DNA from: Bryobacteraceae bacterium | Lineage (GTDB): Bacteria; Acidobacteriota; Terriglobia; Bryobacterales; Bryobacteraceae | Assembly (NCBI GenBank): GCA_019748195.1 | Contig: JAIEPW010000052.1 | Location: forward strand, 1-64,000 | Length of the DNA stretch: 64,000 bases | Direction of reading: 5' to 3' | Shown: positions 44,248 through 53,712 of the stretch, one piece after another | Position numbering within the stretch: position 1 is the first letter of the stretch | Layout: each line of letters opens with the position of its first letter | Notes under the pieces: model-generated | The model's input: only the letters and a program-made list of their open reading frames with translations | Told to the model about the DNA's origin: nothing | Databases searched by the model: none | Translations under genes and position numbers: made by a program

Positions 44248-46485
44248 TCAGTCCGGGATGGTGAAGCAGAATCGCGAACCGCCGCCGTCCGCCTCCTCGG
44301 CCCAGATCTCTCCACCGTAGCGCTCCACGATCTTCTTGCACAAGGCCAGCCCGATGCCGGTCCCGCCGAAGCGGTCGCGCGGGTGAAGACGCTTAAACAG
44401 CCCGAAAATCTGCTCCCGGTGGGCGGGATCGATGCCGATGCCGTTGTCGCTCACCTCGATCCGCCACGCCCGCCCCTGGCGTGCCGCGCTGACGCGGATT
44501 CGCGGTGGCGCCGGCTCCCGGCGGTACTTGATCGCGTTCCCGATCAGGTTCTGCAGCAGTTGATCCATGTGACTGGCGCGCATCCGCACCCACGGCAGCC
44601 CGCCCGCCTCGATCGTGCCTCCCGCTTCCAGCAGGCCGCTTCCCAGCGCGTCGCGAGCGCGACCCAGCGCGTCGGCGCAGGAGGTCTGCTCCTCCGGAAA
44701 CAGCGGCTCGTCCGAAGCCCTGGTATAGGCCAGGAGGTCGCGCACCAGCTCCGCCATGCGGATCGAGTTGGTTTCGATGGTGCTCAGGAACATGGCCGCT
44801 TCGGACGAAAGCTCCCGCGGCAGGCTGGCGCGTAGCAGCTCGCTGTAGATGCTGATCGTGCGGAGCGGTTCGCGCAGGTCGTGGCTCACCGAAAAAGCGA
44901 ACTGCTCCAAGTCCTGGTTGGCTGCCCGCAGCCGCAGTTCGCTTTCCCGCAGGGCCTCCTCCGCCCGTTTCCGCTCGGTGATGTCGTAGGTGATCGCCAG
45001 CACCTGCGCCACCGCTCCCGACGCGTCGACGTGAGGCACGTAGGTCACAATCAGCGTCAGGCCTCGAAACTCGCGCGGCAGCGTCCATTCGAAAGTTTGA
45101 GTCGTCCGGGTCTCGATGGCTCGCTTGAGGAACGGCACATAAGCGCTGGTCAGCGCCTCGGGATGGATATCTTCATCGCGCTTGCCGGCAACCTCCGCCG
45201 GCGTCCTGCCGATGGTCTCCTGCGCCCAGCGGTTCAGGTAGACGAAGCGGCGATCGGAATCATAGAGAACGAATCCATGCGGAAAGCTCTCCACGGCGGC
45301 GCGAAACCGCTCCTCGGATTCCCGGAGCGCCTCCTCCGCGCGCATGCGATCCGTAATGTCGATGTTGATCCCCGTCAGACGCACCGCGCGTCCGTCGCCG
45401 TCGCGGTACACCCGGCCGCGAGCCTCGATCCAGCGAATCTGGCCCTGGCGATAGAAGCGGTACCGGTAGGATCTCTCCTCCGCGCCGGACTCCAGCCAGG
45501 CGCGCACTAAAGCCTCCGTGGCGGGCAGATCTTCCGGATGCACAAATCTCTTCCAGGCGTCGGGATTGCCGTCAAACGAGCCGGGAAGCAGCCCGTAGAT
45601 GCCCTCCATCTCCGCGTTCCAGTGGGCTGTTCCCGCCCTCAGGTCCCAATCGAAGACCCCCACGTTGGCCGCCCGCTGCGCCAGCGCGAGCCGCTCCTCG
45701 CTCTCCCGCAGGCGGCGCAGCGTCCGGTTCTGCGCCGTCACGTCCTGGATCGCCCCGATCACGCGGATGGCGCGTCCGTTCTCGTCGCGAACGATAAAGG
45801 AGCGGTCCAGCACCTCGGCGTAATCGCCGGAGGCGGTCCGCACTCGATACTCCGCTGCCCAGGTCTCCGCGCTGGCGATCTTATCCCTCGGAATCCGGAT
45901 CACGCGAGGAAGATCCTCCGGATGAATTCGCTCCAGCATCCAGTGGTCGTCAGTCACCTCGGCTGCCTCGTCGCCGAACAAGGTAACCGCCTCCGGGCTC
46001 CATTCGATGCGGTGGGCCGCCACGTCCCAATCCCAGATGATCTCGCGCGTGGCGCGCAGCACGTAACGGTACCGCGATTCGCGATCGCGAATCGCCTGTT
46101 CCACCGCCCGCCGCGCGTCCGCTCCTTCCAGCGCCGCCACCGCGAGTACCGCGCGCGGCGGATGCGGATCGCGAAACGCAACCGGCCCGCTGATGCGCAG
46201 CGCGCGGCCCGCGCGAAGCCGGACCTTCAAGTGAATCTGGGGATTGGCCGGCGTAGCGGCGGAGATCGCTTGCCGAAGCTGTTCGCAATCGGCGGGCTCC
46301 AGACAGTCCAGCCACAGGTCCAACGGTCCCGCATGCGGCAGCGCCGTGAAGCCGAACAATGGGGAAGCCGCGCTGCAACTGGAGGCCTGACCGGTGGCGG
46401 TGTCGATTTCCCAGACTCCGAATCCAGCCGGACCGTTACCGTACTCCGGGTCGCCCGCTCGTCCGGTGCTTGGGGAGATCGTCAT
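44248..46485 (-). CDS. Soluble multi-PAS sensor histidine kinase
   Basis: About 745 residues with no membrane helix. Four PAS/PAC units can be traced: about 15-120, 130-255 (ending QDVTAQ), 260-385 (GINIDITDR) and 390-505 (AITYDITERK). They are followed by HisKA with the phospho-accepting His in FAFSVSHDLREPLRTIS, and HATPase with NLIGNAIKY, DNGIGIDP and GTGIGLALCKKI. It is a cytoplasmic input kinase with no receiver domain, and no response regulator gene is adjacent. Start placed at the ATG at 46485; a GTG at 46503 is an alternative. Confidence 0.88.
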   Translation of the reverse strand: MTISPSTGRAGDPEYGNGPAGFGVWEIDTATGQASSCSAASPLFGFTALPHAGPLDLWLDCLEPADCEQLRQAISAATPANPQIHLKVRLRAGRALRISGPVAFRDPHPPRAVLAVAALEGADARRAVEQAIRDRESRYRYVLRATREIIWDWDVAAHRIEWSPEAVTLFGDEAAEVTDDHWMLERIHPEDLPRVIRIPRDKIASAETWAAEYRVRTASGDYAEVLDRSFIVRDENGRAIRVIGAIQDVTAQNRTLRRLRESEERLALAQRAANVGVFDWDLRAGTAHWNAEMEGIYGLLPGSFDGNPDAWKRFVHPEDLPATEALVRAWLESGAEERSYRYRFYRQGQIRWIEARGRVYRDGDGRAVRLTGINIDITDRMRAEEALRESEERFRAAVESFPHGFVLYDSDRRFVYLNRWAQETIGRTPAEVAGKRDEDIHPEALTSAYVPFLKRAIETRTTQTFEWTLPREFRGLTLIVTYVPHVDASGAVAQVLAITYDITERKRAEEALRESELRLRAANQDLEQFAFSVSHDLREPLRTISIYSELLRASLPRELSSEAAMFLSTIETNSIRMAELVRDLLAYTRASDEPLFPEEQTSCADALGRARDALGSGLLEAGGTIEAGGLPWVRMRASHMDQLLQNLIGNAIKYRREPAPPRIRVSAARQGRAWRIEVSDNGIGIDPAHREQIFGLFKRLHPRDRFGGTGIGLALCKKIVERYGGEIWAEEADGGGSRFCFTIPD

Positions 46486-46573
46486 GCCCGCGGCCCGCAA
46501 CACGTCAGCGCTTGCTGAGACTATAGCGGCTTATCAGACCGGGGGCAAGATTCGCCAGTGCGAATCGACACAC

Positions 46574-46921
46574 TTAGCGCGCTGGACCCCGCCAGGCCTG
46601 CCCAATGGCCGCTCCGGAGGGCTTTCGGTATGGCTTTCGCTTCAAGGCCGCTTCCGCCAGGGCGGCGGACCGGCGGTTCACGTAGGCCTGCATCTGCTCC
46701 TCGGAGAAAACGATTGCCGCCTCGGAGGCTTCCGCGGCCCGCTCTTCCAGAAACCGGCGGCACAGCAGCGGCAATTCCTGCACCGCGATCTTGTACTTCC
46801 GGAGGAGTTGCATATCGGCCCCCACGCTCACCCGCGAGCGGGACCGATCCGCCTGGACACATTCGAAGGCATACACGCGAACATCTTTTTCTTGCCGGAA
46901 ACCCGTGAAAACGTAGTCCAA
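46574..46921 (-). CDS. Small hypothetical protein
   Basis: A 115-residue basic protein with a C-terminal helical half rich in Ala/Glu/Lys. TTG start at 46921 is favoured because an AAAGGA ribosome site lies 6 bases upstream; the frame is open to a GTG at 46951. No known domain. One conserved-looking stretch is VRVYAFECVQADRSRSRV near the N-terminus, which could be a small beta fold. Confidence 0.5.
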   Translation of the reverse strand: MDYVFTGFRQEKDVRVYAFECVQADRSRSRVSVGADMQLLRKYKIAVQELPLLCRRFLEERAAEASEAAIVFSEEQMQAYVNRRSAALAEAALKRKPYRKPSGAAIGQAWRGPAR

Positions 46922-47112
46922 GTTAGTTCCTTTGCCGGAAAAATCGGGCACTCGCGGGCTAGACTGGGAGAATCTGTTCCGGATGGTGCAGGACTCCTTT
47001 AAGATACCACGCCAGACACGTGGTGATCCGTGCTACACTGAAGTCTGGAAGTTAGCCTTCGCCTGCCTATAACCGGCCAGTTCCTCGATTCCTCTCTTCC
47101 TCATAATACTGA

Positions 47113-48234
47113 ATGAAACTGTTTTCCGAATTTGAACTTTCGTCTGTCTTGAAGACGAATCTGGCCGCAAACGGCTTTGTCGAGACCACCCCCATCCAGG
47201 CTCAGGCGATTACCCCCGCCCTCAGCGGCCGCGACCTGATCGCGACGGCGCAAACCGGCACGGGCAAGACCCTCGCGTTCTTGGTCCCATTGATCGAGCG
47301 GTTAATGCGGGAGCCGAAGCCGGGCATCCGCGCCGTGGTCCTCAGCCCCACCCGCGAACTCGCCATGCAGATCCACGAGACCTTCCAGAAGATCGCTCCC
47401 GGCAGCGGACTGCGCGCGGCGGTGGTGGTGGGCGGCGTCCCCGAAAAGATCCAGTTGCATGCCCTGCGCAAGGGCGCCAGCGTCGTGATTGCGACTCCCG
47501 GCCGCCTGGTGGACTTCATGGATCGCAAGCTGGCCCGCCTGGGTACGGCCGAAATCGTGGTTCTAGACGAATCCGACCGCATGCTGGACATGGGCTTCCT
47601 GCCCACCATCCGGCGCATTCTGGGCGAAACGCCCATCATCCGCCAGACACTGCTGTTCTCCGCCACCCTGGAGAACTCCGTTCGCCCGCTGATCCAGAAG
47701 TACCTCACCGACCCGGTTCGCATCGAGATGGGCCCGGTGACCAAGGTCGCTGAGAACGTGGATCTTCGTTTCTACGAAGTCGAGCCCAACGAGAAAATGG
47801 CCTTGCTGGAGACGCTGCTGAAGCAGGAGCCGGGATCCACGCTCGTGTTCGCCCGCACCAAGCACGGCACCGAACGGCTGGCCAAGCACCTGAACCGCGC
47901 GGGTTACAACGCCGGCCGCATCCATGGCGATCGCACCCAGGGCCAGCGCAACGCCGCGCTGAAAAGCTTCCAGCACGGTGAGTTCCGCATCCTGGTGGCC
48001 ACCGATGTCGCCTCCCGCGGCATTCACGTGGACGGCATCGCCCACGTGGTGAACTACGATCTGCCCCAGGTGGCCGAGGACTTCGTCCATCGCGTCGGCC
48101 GCACGGCCCGAGCGGGCGCGAAAGGCACCGCCAGCACCTTCGGCTCGCGTTCCGAACGCGGTAAGGTGCGGGAAATCGAAAAGACCCTCAGCATCCGCCT
48201 GCCTCGTACCGAACGGGTCGCCGCGGCGCGCTGA
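47113..48234 (+). CDS. DEAD-box ATP-dependent RNA helicase
   Basis: A 373-residue helicase core: AQTGTGKT (motif I), PTRELAMQ (Ia), LDESDRMLD (motif II, DESD rather than DEAD), SATL (III), VFARTKHGTERLAK (IV), ATDVASRGIHVDGI (V) and HRVGRTARAG (VI). It has no long C-terminal extension, so it is a compact RhlE-like protein. Role in RNA unwinding or ribosome assembly is likely. A CATAAT lies 6-11 bases before the ATG, so the transcript may be leaderless. Confidence 0.92.
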   Translation: MKLFSEFELSSVLKTNLAANGFVETTPIQAQAITPALSGRDLIATAQTGTGKTLAFLVPLIERLMREPKPGIRAVVLSPTRELAMQIHETFQKIAPGSGLRAAVVVGGVPEKIQLHALRKGASVVIATPGRLVDFMDRKLARLGTAEIVVLDESDRMLDMGFLPTIRRILGETPIIRQTLLFSATLENSVRPLIQKYLTDPVRIEMGPVTKVAENVDLRFYEVEPNEKMALLETLLKQEPGSTLVFARTKHGTERLAKHLNRAGYNAGRIHGDRTQGQRNAALKSFQHGEFRILVATDVASRGIHVDGIAHVVNYDLPQVAEDFVHRVGRTARAGAKGTASTFGSRSERGKVREIEKTLSIRLPRTERVAAAR

Positions 48235-48258
48235 TTCGATCCCGCCACTGGATAGCGG

Positions 48259-49167
48259 CTATGCCGCCTCGAACAGCGACGGCTGATACGACCCCTTCCG
48301 CGAGCATCCCGCCAGAGCCGCCGGATACCGCCGGATCAACTCCCCCGGCGCCTGGCAGTGAGGACGCCCGAACAGCCCCTCCAGCTCCAGGGCGTTTACC
48401 ACGGACTTCGCCGCCGCGTCATTGTTGAAGATCACGAAGGTCGCGTCCGCGAAGCGATGTACCCGGTCAATCCGCTGCTTCCACGCAGCCAGCTCTTCGA
48501 GCGGATACAGGTAGTCATGCTGCCGCCCGCGTGCGGCTCCCGGCTCGAAGTTCCCGAGGGAGTTGAGCGGGTTCCGGCCGTGAAGCCGCACGTAGCCAAT
48601 CCGCGATGTCAGATACGACGTGGGCGGCGTCGCCCGTGTCCAGGCGGGCTGATCCATATTGCAGAACCCCACGTGATAGTCGAGAAACGTCCCGATCGCT
48701 TCCTCCGAAATCCAGCTATCGTGACGCATCTCCGCTACCAGCGGAAACTCATGGAACGCCCGCCGCAACTCGATAAAAAACTCGCGATTCTCTTTCGTGA
48801 ATCGAAACGACCACGGAAACTGCATCAACACCGCACCCAGGCTTCGCGCCTTTAACATCGGCAGCAGGCCCTGCTTGAACACCGCGATGTCGCCGGGTTC
48901 CAGCCGCCGCTGATGCGTGAATTGCTGGTGCATCTTCGCCGTGAAGCGAAAGGCGGGGTTCGCTTCCACTTTTCGCATCCACAGCCGGGTGACCTCGGCC
49001 TTCAACGGCTGGTAAAACGAGGTGTTCACCTCCACAACATCTACCATTCGCGAGATCTGCTCCAGCGCGTGCGTTCCCTTGCCTTGGCCGCGCTCGTACA
49101 CCAGACCTTCCCAGTGCGGGTAGGACCAACCCGCGACGCCAATATGGAGACCCTTGGGCATGGACAC
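48259..49167 (-). CDS. DUF72 family protein (YecE-like)
   Basis: A TIM-barrel protein of about 302 residues of the DUF72 family. Typical blocks are HIGVAGWSYPHWEG, VEVNTSFYQ, FTAKMHQQFTH, LMQFPWSFRF and YVRLHGRN. The biochemical function of the family is unknown. A GTG at 49167 has GGAG 9 bases upstream; the ATG two codons later is the alternative. It is convergent with the helicase gene. Confidence 0.87.
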   Translation of the reverse strand: MSMPKGLHIGVAGWSYPHWEGLVYERGQGKGTHALEQISRMVDVVEVNTSFYQPLKAEVTRLWMRKVEANPAFRFTAKMHQQFTHQRRLEPGDIAVFKQGLLPMLKARSLGAVLMQFPWSFRFTKENREFFIELRRAFHEFPLVAEMRHDSWISEEAIGTFLDYHVGFCNMDQPAWTRATPPTSYLTSRIGYVRLHGRNPLNSLGNFEPGAARGRQHDYLYPLEELAAWKQRIDRVHRFADATFVIFNNDAAAKSVVNALELEGLFGRPHCQAPGELIRRYPAALAGCSRKGSYQPSLFEAA

Positions 49168-49251
49168 GAATCCGTTCTCCTTTTCTTTGCCTTTAGAATA
49201 GGCGAACAAAGAGAGAAGATCAACCCCAAGATATAGCTCTACCGGTAGGGT

Positions 49252-50169
49252 CTACATCGTCCGCGGGGGGCGGACGTTCAGTTTCAACTGCTTCAGCGCG
49301 CTTTCCCCGCCCGGTCCGTTGAATTCCCAGTATTTCATCCGGGTGCTGGCCAGCAGTTGCCCTTTCTCGCCATCCGAAGTCTCCCATTGCACCATCCGGA
49401 ACGGAGGGCCTCGCTCCACCAGGAATGTCCGCTTCAATCCACCCGCCTCCACCGTGAACGTCTCTACCTCAAAGTTGCCCGCCGGCACGGTGATGTTCCG
49501 GGAAACCGCGGAACGGGTGAATGTCGCGGGCGACCATGCGGCCGGCTGGCGCCGGTCCCGGACCCGCTGCAGCGATCCCAAAAGCGGCGCGCGAACCGTC
49601 GCGCCTGGAGCCAGCCTCGGCTCCGCCATCCCCCGAGCCCAGAACCACAACGCGTCCTCCGCAACCCCCGGATCGGGGTAGGGCAGCGTGCCGCTCTGGT
49701 CGCCTTCCCCGTCGAAATAGCTGAAGCGCCAGAAGCGGATCGAGGTGGGATCGAAGAGCAATTGATGGAAGATGTTGCCGCACCATTCCTGGCTGGAATA
49801 GGAGACCTTGGTCAGCGAGCCCGCCGGCCGCCCGTTCACCGCCGCCAAGGCCAGGAAACTGGACGTCTGGTCATTGTAGTCGTAGACTCCGGTGCGAAAA
49901 TCCTTGATCAGGTTCAGCTTGATCACGGGGAATTCATCCTGTTTCGAATGCTTGCCCGGATCGGCCTTCACGCGTAGTGAGTTGGAAAACGTCTCGGTGA
50001 CAAAAATCGCCACCGCGGTACCCGCGCGGGGCGTCCCGTAGTGCGTCTTTACCAGATCGTAGGAAGACAGCTCCGCGTAGCCGTCTCCCCAGATCTTCCA
50101 GAAGGCGGCGTCGGGCACTGCGGCGGACAGGAGAAAGCACGCGGCGAAGGAAAGGCAGGCTGCACGCAT
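49252..50169 (-). CDS. Secreted protein, unknown acidobacterial-type family
   Basis: A 305-residue exported protein: signal peptide, then FWKIWGDGYAELSSYDL, TGVYDYNDQTSSF and VSYSSQEWCGNIFHQLL. I associate these with a family in acidobacteria often left as hypothetical. It contains no enzyme motif that I recognise. It follows the metzincin cassette by 27 bases in the same direction and may be cotranscribed with it. Confidence 0.7.
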   Translation of the reverse strand: MRAACLSFAACFLLSAAVPDAAFWKIWGDGYAELSSYDLVKTHYGTPRAGTAVAIFVTETFSNSLRVKADPGKHSKQDEFPVIKLNLIKDFRTGVYDYNDQTSSFLALAAVNGRPAGSLTKVSYSSQEWCGNIFHQLLFDPTSIRFWRFSYFDGEGDQSGTLPYPDPGVAEDALWFWARGMAEPRLAPGATVRAPLLGSLQRVRDRRQPAAWSPATFTRSAVSRNITVPAGNFEVETFTVEAGGLKRTFLVERGPPFRMVQWETSDGEKGQLLASTRMKYWEFNGPGGESALKQLKLNVRPPRTM

Positions 50170-50196
50170 GGCTGTCTTTATCGTAGTAGAAGCGCG

Positions 50197-51438
50197 TCAG
50201 GGCCGCCGCGCCAGATCCCGGACCGCTGTCCGGAAACGCCCCACCGCCGCCTCATTGTTCAGATCCGCCGCGGACATCGCCCGGTGCAGCCGGGAGGCGA
50301 CCAGTCGCGCTTCCGCGACTCCGTTGTCGACCAGCGGCCCGTGCCCCCGCGAGCAGATCGGAATCAGTGACCCCGACGCCGTGGTGTTGTGCATCAGCAG
50401 TTGCTCGGCCGCAGGGCTGACCCGGCGCGGCGCGGGATCGTAGGGATGGTACAACCCCAGATAGTGGCCGATCTCGTGCGCCAGCGTTTGTCCGAAGTGC
50501 TGCTCCGCGGTCCGGCTGACCCTGCCGCCGCCCGCGAGCCGCGCGTCGAACTGCGTCCACAGTGACGTCCCCGCCGTCGAGTTCGCCCGGTTCGGCACAA
50601 TGATCGACGGTTGCGGGCTCGCCGTGTCTCCCACCCGATGCGTATACGCGGCGTGAGCCGCGTCGAACGTTTCGTCGTGATCCACCAGGTATACGTTGAT
50701 CGCCCCGGCGGTGATCCCTTGCTGGAACATGTCCCGGCAATCCGCGCCATACGAAAACTGGCCCGACACCCGGCCGCTTCGTTGCAGCCGGATCTCCGAC
50801 AACGGATCCATCGTGAACTGGATTCCGGCCTGTGCCCACACCGCGTTCACCACGCGCAGCGCCTCCGCCGTCACAACTTGCCCGAACGGCATCGAAGGAT
50901 GGGTTCCGAACCCCGAAACGAAGACGAGCCGCGGCACGATGCGCAGCCGGATCGGCTCAAAGGCGAACACATCCAGCGTCTTGATTACAAAGTCGCGCCA
51001 GCGTACCGATACGCGCGAGTATTGGTAGGCCAGCGGATCCGGTGCTACGTCCCGCAGCCGCCCGCTTCCCACATTCAGCACCTGCTCGGGCCGAGGCGCC
51101 AGCGGAGCGCGAAGGCGAAGTTCGATGCTGTCGCCGTCTGGAACCGTCCACACGCCCGAGGGCCGCTGCGCCAGACCTTCCGGCTCAAGCGAGCCCGAGA
51201 CCGCCAGCGTCAGCGGCGCCGTTTCGTCAATGTTCATGCGCTGCAGGAGCACCCGCACCTCCGCCCCCTGCGTCATGGTAAGGATCGGGCCGCCCTGCCA
51301 GAAGGCGTACCCGCGCTTGTCCAGCGGCGGCTGGTCGGCGCGCGGGACGCTCCCATGGGCCGTCAGCGGCGCAAAGTCTACCAGCAGGATGCGGCGCGTG
51401 TTCACTCGCCCGTGGCTCGGAACGGATAAGATCTTCAC
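50197..51438 (-). CDS. Metzincin-like zinc metalloprotease
   Basis: A 413-residue protein. The zinc site LAHEIGHYLGLYHPYD (about 330-345) has the full HExxHxxGxxH consensus, followed by a Met (LLMHNTT) that could be the Met-turn. The N-terminal 200 residues are beta-rich without a signal peptide. Its lack of a leader and its position last in a cassette with LysM/peptidoglycan-binding proteins suggest a cytoplasmically made protease exported by a specialised route; that is inference. Confidence 0.78.
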   Translation of the reverse strand: MKILSVPSHGRVNTRRILLVDFAPLTAHGSVPRADQPPLDKRGYAFWQGGPILTMTQGAEVRVLLQRMNIDETAPLTLAVSGSLEPEGLAQRPSGVWTVPDGDSIELRLRAPLAPRPEQVLNVGSGRLRDVAPDPLAYQYSRVSVRWRDFVIKTLDVFAFEPIRLRIVPRLVFVSGFGTHPSMPFGQVVTAEALRVVNAVWAQAGIQFTMDPLSEIRLQRSGRVSGQFSYGADCRDMFQQGITAGAINVYLVDHDETFDAAHAAYTHRVGDTASPQPSIIVPNRANSTAGTSLWTQFDARLAGGGRVSRTAEQHFGQTLAHEIGHYLGLYHPYDPAPRRVSPAAEQLLMHNTTASGSLIPICSRGHGPLVDNGVAEARLVASRLHRAMSAADLNNEAAVGRFRTAVRDLARRP

Positions 51439-51440
51439 GC

Positions 51441-51917
51441 CTATTCTCCGTAGCGGGCTCGCAGTGCCGCCCGCACTTCTTCATCCGCGTCGTGCTCGAT
51501 ACGGCCGAAGGGCATGCGCGCCTCATCGTCCTCGAACGCGCACACTTGGCCGCTGGCGGAATCCATGAGATCCCCGTAGCCGAGGCCCCGCACCCGGCCC
51601 AGCGCGCCCTCCGGCGGCGCGGGGCTCAAGGCGCCCTCGGGAAGCACCTGGTATTCGGTGTCGAACATCATCAGCCGCGTCGATCCGTCCGGCGCGGCGT
51701 GAATCTCGATGCTGCCGTCCGCATTGGTGTGGCCCTGGCTCTCCGGACGCCCCCCGCCGTACGTCGCGCGGAAGGGAACGTTGCCGATGGCGCGTACGGC
51801 GTCGCCGCCCGCCACGCCTGGGTACTTCTGGAAGATCAGGCGCACCGGCGGCGGCGCCACCAGCGTGGCCCGGTTCGGATGTTGCGGCGTGGAACGATGA
51901 ACTCGATGCCGGCTCAC
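51441..51917 (-). CDS. Effector-cassette protein, paralogue of the LysM-PGB protein
   Basis: A 158-residue protein. Its beta region (VRLIFQ ... HTNADGSIEIHAAPDGSTRL) follows the same plan as the middle of the next gene product (VELRLRLEDFEG ... GVTDSNGQLEEQIPA). Its C-terminus (GALGRVRGLGYGD ... AFEDDEARMPFGRIEHDADEEVRAAL) looks like a worn version of that protein's peptidoglycan-binding domain. The LysM part is absent. It lies 2 bases from both neighbours, so the three genes form one unit. Confidence 0.6.
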   Translation of the reverse strand: MSRHRVHRSTPQHPNRATLVAPPPVRLIFQKYPGVAGGDAVRAIGNVPFRATYGGGRPESQGHTNADGSIEIHAAPDGSTRLMMFDTEYQVLPEGALSPAPPEGALGRVRGLGYGDLMDSASGQVCAFEDDEARMPFGRIEHDADEEVRAALRARYGE

Positions 51918-51919
51918 GC

Positions 51920-52570
51920 TTACCTCCGGTCGTGAACGCCGGCGAGGCGCTGTCGCGTAGCTTCGTCCGCCTCGCCCGTTTCGGGTAGTCCGTGTTTGCG
52001 CTGGAACAGCCGCAGCGCCTTGCGCGTCGCCTCATCCCAGCTTCCCGAAACGCCGCACGGGAAGCCCAGATTCTGCAGGCGAGCCTGCACGCCCGCCATC
52101 TCCGTCTCCGGATCCAGGTGCCCCAACGCCAGGGGAAAGAACAGCAGGGCTTCGCCATCCCGGGACGCGTGAACCTTCAGCAGCCCGCCGGTCGCTCGCG
52201 CCGGGATCTGCTCCTCCAACTGCCCGTTGGAGTCCGTGACTCCGCGATACCGGCGATGTCCGATTTCCAACTCGTATTCGCGCCGCGCCAGCGTCCGACC
52301 CTCGAAGTCCTCCAGGCGCAGGCGCAACTCGACGGGCGGCTCGCGGAGCACGAACTGGTGCCGTCGTTCCGACGCGCAGGATGTCTCTCCGGCCTCGCGA
52401 TCCGGAATGAGGATTTCGTCGCCCGGATTTAGAATGTGCGGATTGGGACGCCGGCGGCGCAGATCCGCGTTCCCCGGGTGGAAATAGATGGCTTGCCAGT
52501 CCGGAAAGCCGTGTTCGGCGGCCAGGCTCGCCAGGCATTCGCCGGCGCGCACGGAGTGGATGACGGGCAT
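51920..52570 (-). CDS. LysM plus peptidoglycan-binding domain protein
   Basis: A 216-residue protein with no signal peptide. The N-terminal LysM-like domain (about 3-55: HSVRAGECLASLAAEHGF ... LNPGDEILIP) is followed by a beta domain of the G-x-TD-x-G type seen in proteins encoded near VgrG/PAAR effectors (about 75-135) and a PG_binding_1 domain (about 145-212: GVQARLQNLGF ... ALRLFQRKHGLPETGEADEATRQRL). It probably targets or loads the neighbouring protease toward peptidoglycan. First gene of the three-gene cassette. Confidence 0.82.
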   Translation of the reverse strand: MPVIHSVRAGECLASLAAEHGFPDWQAIYFHPGNADLRRRRPNPHILNPGDEILIPDREAGETSCASERRHQFVLREPPVELRLRLEDFEGRTLARREYELEIGHRRYRGVTDSNGQLEEQIPARATGGLLKVHASRDGEALLFFPLALGHLDPETEMAGVQARLQNLGFPCGVSGSWDEATRKALRLFQRKHGLPETGEADEATRQRLAGVHDRR

Positions 52571-52636
52571 CGTGGGACCTCTCGATCGCTCGTCAGTTTC
52601 CGCGCGGAACCGGCGGCCCCGGGCTCATAATGGACG

Positions 52637-52966
52637 TTACTCGATGGTGACCTTCACCGGCTGCTCCAGCAGCATGCCGTCCTTGGTTTGAATCATCACG
52701 GCCCACCGCCCGGCCTTTACCGCGCCCGGAATCTTGAATCTCAGGGCGCTCGCCGTCTGCTCCACCACTTCCACTTTCAGGTCCTTGCTGCCGTCGGTGA
52801 GGAACACCGCGGTCACCAGCGTGTTGGCGAGCCCCTCGCCCGAGGCCTTCACCACTTCCCCGGCTTTCGCGCTCGCCGGTTCTACACCGGACACCCGCGA
52901 TGTTTCGGCCATCGCGAAGCCCGCCGCCACAAGAGCGGCCACCAGCAGGAGTCTAAAGGAACGCAT
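52637..52966 (-). CDS. Secreted IPT/TIG-like domain protein, copy 1
   Basis: A signal peptide (about 1-20) precedes a single beta-sandwich of the IPT/TIG type (VSGVEPASAKAGEVVKASGEGL ... VKAGRWAVMIQTKDGMLLEQPVKVTIE). It has no enzyme residues. It has the same plan as the next gene upstream (53024-53398). Likely periplasmic or surface, with unknown ligand. Confidence 0.72.
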   Translation of the reverse strand: MRSFRLLLVAALVAAGFAMAETSRVSGVEPASAKAGEVVKASGEGLANTLVTAVFLTDGSKDLKVEVVEQTASALRFKIPGAVKAGRWAVMIQTKDGMLLEQPVKVTIE

Positions 52967-53023
52967 CTTGCACCCCTTTCCAGAGATACGAGAATACGCC
53001 CAGCGGCCAAAGGATGCAAGGCC

Positions 53024-53398
53024 TCAGTCCTGCTTCAGCGCTCCCACCTCTTCTTCCTTGCTCTCCACCAGTACGTACAGCGGCTGTTCCAGCAGCTTGG
53101 GTTGCTTGCCGCCCATCAGGACCATCAACTGCATCCGCCCCGGTTTAACGAACGGAGGAACCCGGATTACCAGAGTCTTGTCTTTTTGCTCCAGAACCTT
53201 CACCTTCAGATCGAACTTGTGATCCGTCAGGTAGACTTCTTCCACAAGCTCCGGTCCCAGATGAACTCCCGTCACCGATAACACTGTGCCGGGCTTGGCA
53301 GTCTTCGGTTCTACGGTCACCATCTGCGGCACTTGTGCCGAGACAGCCGCCGCGCCCAGACTGATCGCGCCGAAGAGTAGGACCTTTCGCATGCCCAA
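53024..53398 (-). CDS. Secreted IPT/TIG-like domain protein, copy 2
   Basis: A 124-residue exported protein with one IPT/TIG-like domain (MVTVEPKTAKPGTVLSVTGVHLG ... VLEQKDKTLVIRVPPFVKPGRMQLMVLMGGKQPKLLEQPLYVLVE). The order of elements, the LTD...LKVKVLEQ strand and the LLEQP end match the neighbouring copy, so they arose by duplication. A short acidic tail is unique to this copy. Two Met starts lie two codons apart. Confidence 0.72.
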   Translation of the reverse strand: MGMRKVLLFGAISLGAAAVSAQVPQMVTVEPKTAKPGTVLSVTGVHLGPELVEEVYLTDHKFDLKVKVLEQKDKTLVIRVPPFVKPGRMQLMVLMGGKQPKLLEQPLYVLVESKEEEVGALKQD

Positions 53399-53712
53399 TA
53401 CCTCCGTTTTCCACCCTAAAGGTTCGGGCTTCGGCCATCAATAGAGCGTTGGTTACACGGGAAAGCGGGAAAAGCCCTGAGAAAGGGCACCAGTGCACAC
53501 CTTATGACGGACTCAGGTGAAACCCTCGGCGGCGGCCGATTCCGCCCCGACCGCCCCGTCCAAGGCCTGTACCGCTAACTCCACCAGCACGGGTAGAATA
53601 ACGCCTCTCCCCGTTTCCGGCCATAGCCTAAAGGTGCCCGTACGTTTGGACTTCCTCCTGAGATCCCGCCGGAAAAACACCGCGGCGGCGCGTTGGTATA
53701 CTCAGCGTTCGG
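53399..53712. other. Intergenic region between divergent genes, with promoter
   Basis: No ORF of note. Near the right end TATACT (53697-53702) is a good -10 box for the lipoprotein gene; no clear -35 was found, and the predicted start lies only a few bases before the ATG at 53713. The left part must contain the promoter of the IPT/TIG pair but no strong boxes stand out. Confidence 0.45.
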
